A model generated the notes under the pieces. The model did not search any database. It was given only the letters and a program-made list of their open reading frames with translations, and was not told the DNA's origin. Made by a program: the position numbers and the translations under genes. Positions 61,631-64,000 of a DNA stretch of 64,000 bases are shown one piece after another (position 1 is the stretch's first letter; each line of letters opens with the position of its first letter). The stretch spans positions 419,612-483,611 of the forward strand of contig JAQMWT010000671.1 of NCBI GenBank assembly GCA_029834535.1, written 5' to 3'. The stretch comes from Chrysophaeum taylorii (taxonomy: Eukaryota > Sar > Pelagophyceae > Pelagomonadales > Pelagomonadaceae).

Positions 61631-62118
61631 TTAGTGCGAGGAGCGCGGCTTCGCCTTACGAGCATCTCGTGAACGAATCTTCTTGTAAACGCGGGTGATG
61701 ACCGGTTCAGGAACTCGGCCACTGCGTAAAGTAAACTTGGGGATCAACACATCAATCTCGTGCGGAGCGAAATCCATGACACGAGGAGTTGTGTTGGAGG
61801 AAATTCTGGACTTGTCGGTGGAACTTCGACCTTCAACGTCCTTGAACTCGGGCTTGAGTTTGCGGTGCGAAAGGTGAGAGGTCGGCTTGAAATAAGCCAC
61901 ATCATCGTTCGACCCAAATCGGAATAGAAATGTAGAGCAACACGATCATTTTGGTAATCGTAAGGCTCGTAAACTTCAGCAACATAAATCTTCTTGCGCC
62001 AATCGGAGCGCTTCCGGTCGGGAATCCGGAAAACAACAAACTTACCGTGCTGATAATCATCACGGAAGGTTTCTTCGGGTTTGCGGATGGCTTGATCAAC
62101 GATCGGAGGTACCATCAC
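61631..62118 (-). pseudogene. Gypsy C-terminal extension domain, split by a frameshift
   Basis: The upstream frame (62118-about 61900) reads MVPPIVDQAIRKPEETFRDD, GKFVVFRIPDRKRSDWRKKI and YVAEVYEPYDYQNDRVALHF. The next frame (61900-61631) reads HLSHRKLKPEFKDVEGRSST, MDFAPHEIDVLIPKFTLRSG and RVPEPVITRVYKK. Together they contain the whole domain also present at 15902-16459 and 60523-60888. It is not a chromodomain as in chromoviruses. Function unknown; see findings. Confidence 0.75.
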
Positions 62119-63806
62119 CGGCGTGATCTGACTAACATGAACACGTCGTTCTTCGGGCGGAGAGTCGAGAGACTCAATCCCATAGGTGACCGGGGAAAGG
62201 CGTTCCTTGATAATAAACGGTCCTCGCCATTCCGAAGTTTGTTCTGAAGGAAAGGAATGTAGAGCAAAACGTGCGATCCTTCCTTGTATTCAACATCAAC
62301 ATGATCAGCATTGTAAGCCAATCGTTGTTTCTTCAAAGCTTTATCGCGAGCCTCGCGGACGATCTTCGTATAATACTTCAATCGTTCACGAGTTTCAGCG
62401 ACTGCATCAGAGCGAGTCTTCGGCAATAATCGCGTATCAAAATCCATAAGCGTGTAGTCAGTCGGCAGCATCGGGTGACGGTTCAGGCGCAGCATAAAGG
62501 GAGAAATCTGCGTGCCTGGAATAAACTTGCGGTTATAACAAAACGCAACATAATGAGCAAAGTCAGGCCAATCCGTGATGTTCCGGCCCTGAAGGCAAGC
62601 ACGGAGGAAGGCCTTGATAAATCGGTTTACACGCTCAGCCGGGTTCGACTGGGCATGATAAGGAATCGTAGTTTGGTATCGTGTGTTGAAGAGATGGCAA
62701 AACTCGCGCATCAACTTTTTCACGATCTCTTTACCGTTGTCGGTACGAATCATCTGGGGCAAGTAGCCCTTGAGAAGAATGTTAATGACAAAAGGCTCGA
62801 GGACAGACTCGGCAGTCTTATCGTTCAAAACATCCAGAATCAAGAAATGCGAGAACGGATCAAAAAATACTAGAAGATACGTCTCGGGACCAGCGCTGGG
62901 CAAGGGTCCAAATAAATCCATGCAAAGAAAAGCACCATCACCATCGTAGACAGGCTGCTGCAAGAGTCCAGCTCGTTTCGGCTCAGGCGTGCGAGCTTTC
63001 TGGCAAACTAAACATTCAGCAATGAAGACTCCAACTTCGTTCGACACGCGAGGCCACCAAAATCGGTCTTGGATAGCCTGGACGGTACTGTGACGTCCCA
63101 TGTGACCACCGTTAACCGGAATATCATGGTAGAGTCGAATAATGCGCTTTCGCAACGTAGCAGGTGCAACAATCATCGGGTGCAAATCAGCAGACATGCG
63201 GTAAAGAACGTCTTTAACGACTTCGAATCGTTCGTTCGCTCGGGAACGTCGCGGCGTCTGACCTTGGGCCATTCGGTAGCGAATATCCTCGCAAGTAGCA
63301 TCAGATTCTTGCTCACGTGCGATCTCAGCGAGCGTCATATTATCGGGTATCTTATCGATAGAAACTTTGTAAGCGGCTGCGTCCTTGAAGATCTGTGGTT
63401 CATCGCGCGCACGGTTCTTCCGACGTTGCCTCGTAGCGTGAGACGTAGCCAATTTTATCGGATCCTTTTCCGGATCTTCTTCCTCGTCTTCCGGCAGTTC
63501 GGTCGTAATAAACGACATTATGAAGTGGCAGCCGTCGGCGGGAACTCCTCGGTGATCAACAGGTCGGGGAAGCTCTTGGAACACCAAATAAGCGTGGTTC
63601 AAAGGTTCTCCAAACTCGTCAGTCTCGATGACGTGATCTATCGGATTGCGGGAGAGACAGTCTGGGATACTCATTCCTGGTGACCTTCCCGGCTTGTAAC
63701 CAAGTTCAGGGTCAAAATTGGCGAGGCGCATCGCCCAACGAGCAAGCTGCCCAGACGAGTGCGTCGCCTTACGTAAAAACGTCAAATTTCGGTGATCGGT
63801 CTCCAA
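62115..63806 (-). CDS. Gypsy pol fragment: RNase H end and integrase
   Basis: 563 residues open. It begins in the end of RNase H (TDHRNLTFL, then LARWAMRLANFDPELGYKPG and PDCLSRN). The integrase follows: zinc finger HDIPVNGGHMGRH...CLVCQKAR (HHCC), then the D-D-E core with MDLFGPLPSAGPETYLLVFF (first Asp), MIRTDNGKEIVKKLM (second Asp) and QSNPAERVNRFIKAFL (Glu). All catalytic residues are present. Then come CYNRKFIPGTQISPFMLRLN and RHPMLPTDY, and the frame is lost after LLYIPFLQNKLR, just before the GPF motif, where a single-base change moves the sequence into the next frame. This enzyme inserts element DNA into the host genome. Confidence 0.9.
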   Translation of the reverse strand: METDHRNLTFLRKATHSSGQLARWAMRLANFDPELGYKPGRSPGMSIPDCLSRNPIDHVIETDEFGEPLNHAYLVFQELPRPVDHRGVPADGCHFIMSFITTELPEDEEEDPEKDPIKLATSHATRQRRKNRARDEPQIFKDAAAYKVSIDKIPDNMTLAEIAREQESDATCEDIRYRMAQGQTPRRSRANERFEVVKDVLYRMSADLHPMIVAPATLRKRIIRLYHDIPVNGGHMGRHSTVQAIQDRFWWPRVSNEVGVFIAECLVCQKARTPEPKRAGLLQQPVYDGDGAFLCMDLFGPLPSAGPETYLLVFFDPFSHFLILDVLNDKTAESVLEPFVINILLKGYLPQMIRTDNGKEIVKKLMREFCHLFNTRYQTTIPYHAQSNPAERVNRFIKAFLRACLQGRNITDWPDFAHYVAFCYNRKFIPGTQISPFMLRLNRHPMLPTDYTLMDFDTRLLPKTRSDAVAETRERLKYYTKIVREARDKALKKQRLAYNADHVDVEYKEGSHVLLYIPFLQNKLRNGEDRLLSRNAFPRSPMGLSLSTLRPKNDVFMLVRSRR

Positions 63807-64000
63807 AACAGACCGGTGCCCTTCGATGTAGGCTCGAAAATGTTCTAGAGAAAGTAACTGCCAGCAGCTCTAGCCGACGGGGCTCGTAATTGCGCATCTC
63901 CTTCGGCACAGCTCGGCTCCAATATTTAATCACTCGTTCTTCTCGAGTCACTCTTCCGGCATCGTCCTCAAGACTTCGACAATCTGGAAGAGATATGCTC
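63769..64000 (-). pseudogene. Gypsy RNase H N-terminal part, cut by the window edge and a frameshift
   Basis: Minus frame with VTREERVIKYWSRAV-like start, then NYEPRRLELLAV, the conserved Y-x-x-x-E-x-E-L-L-A motif of gypsy RNase H. The frame shifts near 63830, after which the following part continues into ETDHRNLTFL of the main pol ORF. Confidence 0.65.

Larger units (their letters stand above)
61415..64000 (-). mobile_element. Ty3/gypsy retrotransposon, 3' part, continuing past the window
   Basis: Minus-strand element including RNase H end, integrase and the conserved C-terminal extension. The LTR-like 61415-61620 region shares words with the gypsy copy at 17.0-17.2 kb (TTTATGAT, GGGGTAAG...GAGGCGGGAGTT versus GAGGCAGGAGTTT, and the double CCCCTGATAAG). 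Frames change three times (near 63800, 62200 and 61900), so this copy is probably inactive, or contains sequencing indels. Reverse transcriptase and gag would lie beyond 64000. Confidence 0.85.

Overview
This is nuclear DNA of a eukaryotic alga, most likely a photosynthetic stramenopile (ochrophyte, perhaps pelagophyte-like). The direct evidence is a fucoxanthin-chlorophyll a/c binding protein gene, a plastid flavodoxin, and a plastid-type TPR/fibrillin protein. All three have N-terminal signal peptides ending in an A-F junction of the heterokont plastid-targeting type. Genes are GC-rich and closely packed, and several are split by very short introns of about 35-60 bp. I placed those introns by reading GT...AG (once GC...AG) junctions that restore known protein motifs. 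A haptophyte cannot be excluded.

Layout. 1-21 kb is mostly transposon territory. It holds two copies of one Mutator-like (MULE) DNA transposon family in opposite orientation: 747-5607, with transposase remnants, and 18123-20595, internally deleted. Each has a perfect 9-bp target-site duplication. A decayed Ty3/gypsy retrotransposon lies at about 13.6-17.4 kb. Between them are two intact host genes: a tandem-WWE protein (8538-9284) and a protein with an HD-like DUF6817-type core (11763-12800). 21.9-37.5 kb holds host genes separated by long gene-poor gaps: TPR/fibrillin, flavodoxin, a GT10 fucosyltransferase, a DDX21-like nucleolar helicase, a spliced sedolisin protease, an orphan protein and an ankyrin-repeat protein. 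39-51 kb is a compact, mostly bidirectional gene block: Patched/RND-type transporter, secreted NHL beta-propeller protein, FCP antenna protein, BCS1-like AAA ATPase, mitoNEET-type CDGSH protein, a RibD-type deaminase, dynactin p25 and a long coiled-coil protein. 52-56 kb has an SRPBCC-FAD amine-oxidase-like gene with apparent frameshifts, and unresolved ORFs. 56.8-59.8 kb encodes a membrane protein with seven near-identical VCBS/FG-GAP repeats, next to a duplicated fragment of itself. 60-64 kb is again Ty3/gypsy: a truncated tail on the plus strand facing a larger minus-strand element that runs off the window.

The genes do not form one pathway. The plastid genes (FCP, flavodoxin, TPR/fibrillin, possibly RibD) and the redox/Fe-S genes (flavodoxin, CDGSH, BCS1) are thematically related but not an operon.

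The most unusual signals are: (i) an 11-copy array of an AAGTTTGGTCA-type motif at almost exactly 20-bp spacing inside the MULE, with a small solo array elsewhere; (ii) a conserved domain after the integrase in three independent gypsy copies; (iii) a motif shared just upstream of the FCP and ankyrin start codons; (iv) the tiny introns, including one GC-AG intron; and (v) the homogenised 147-bp repeats of the VCBS gene.
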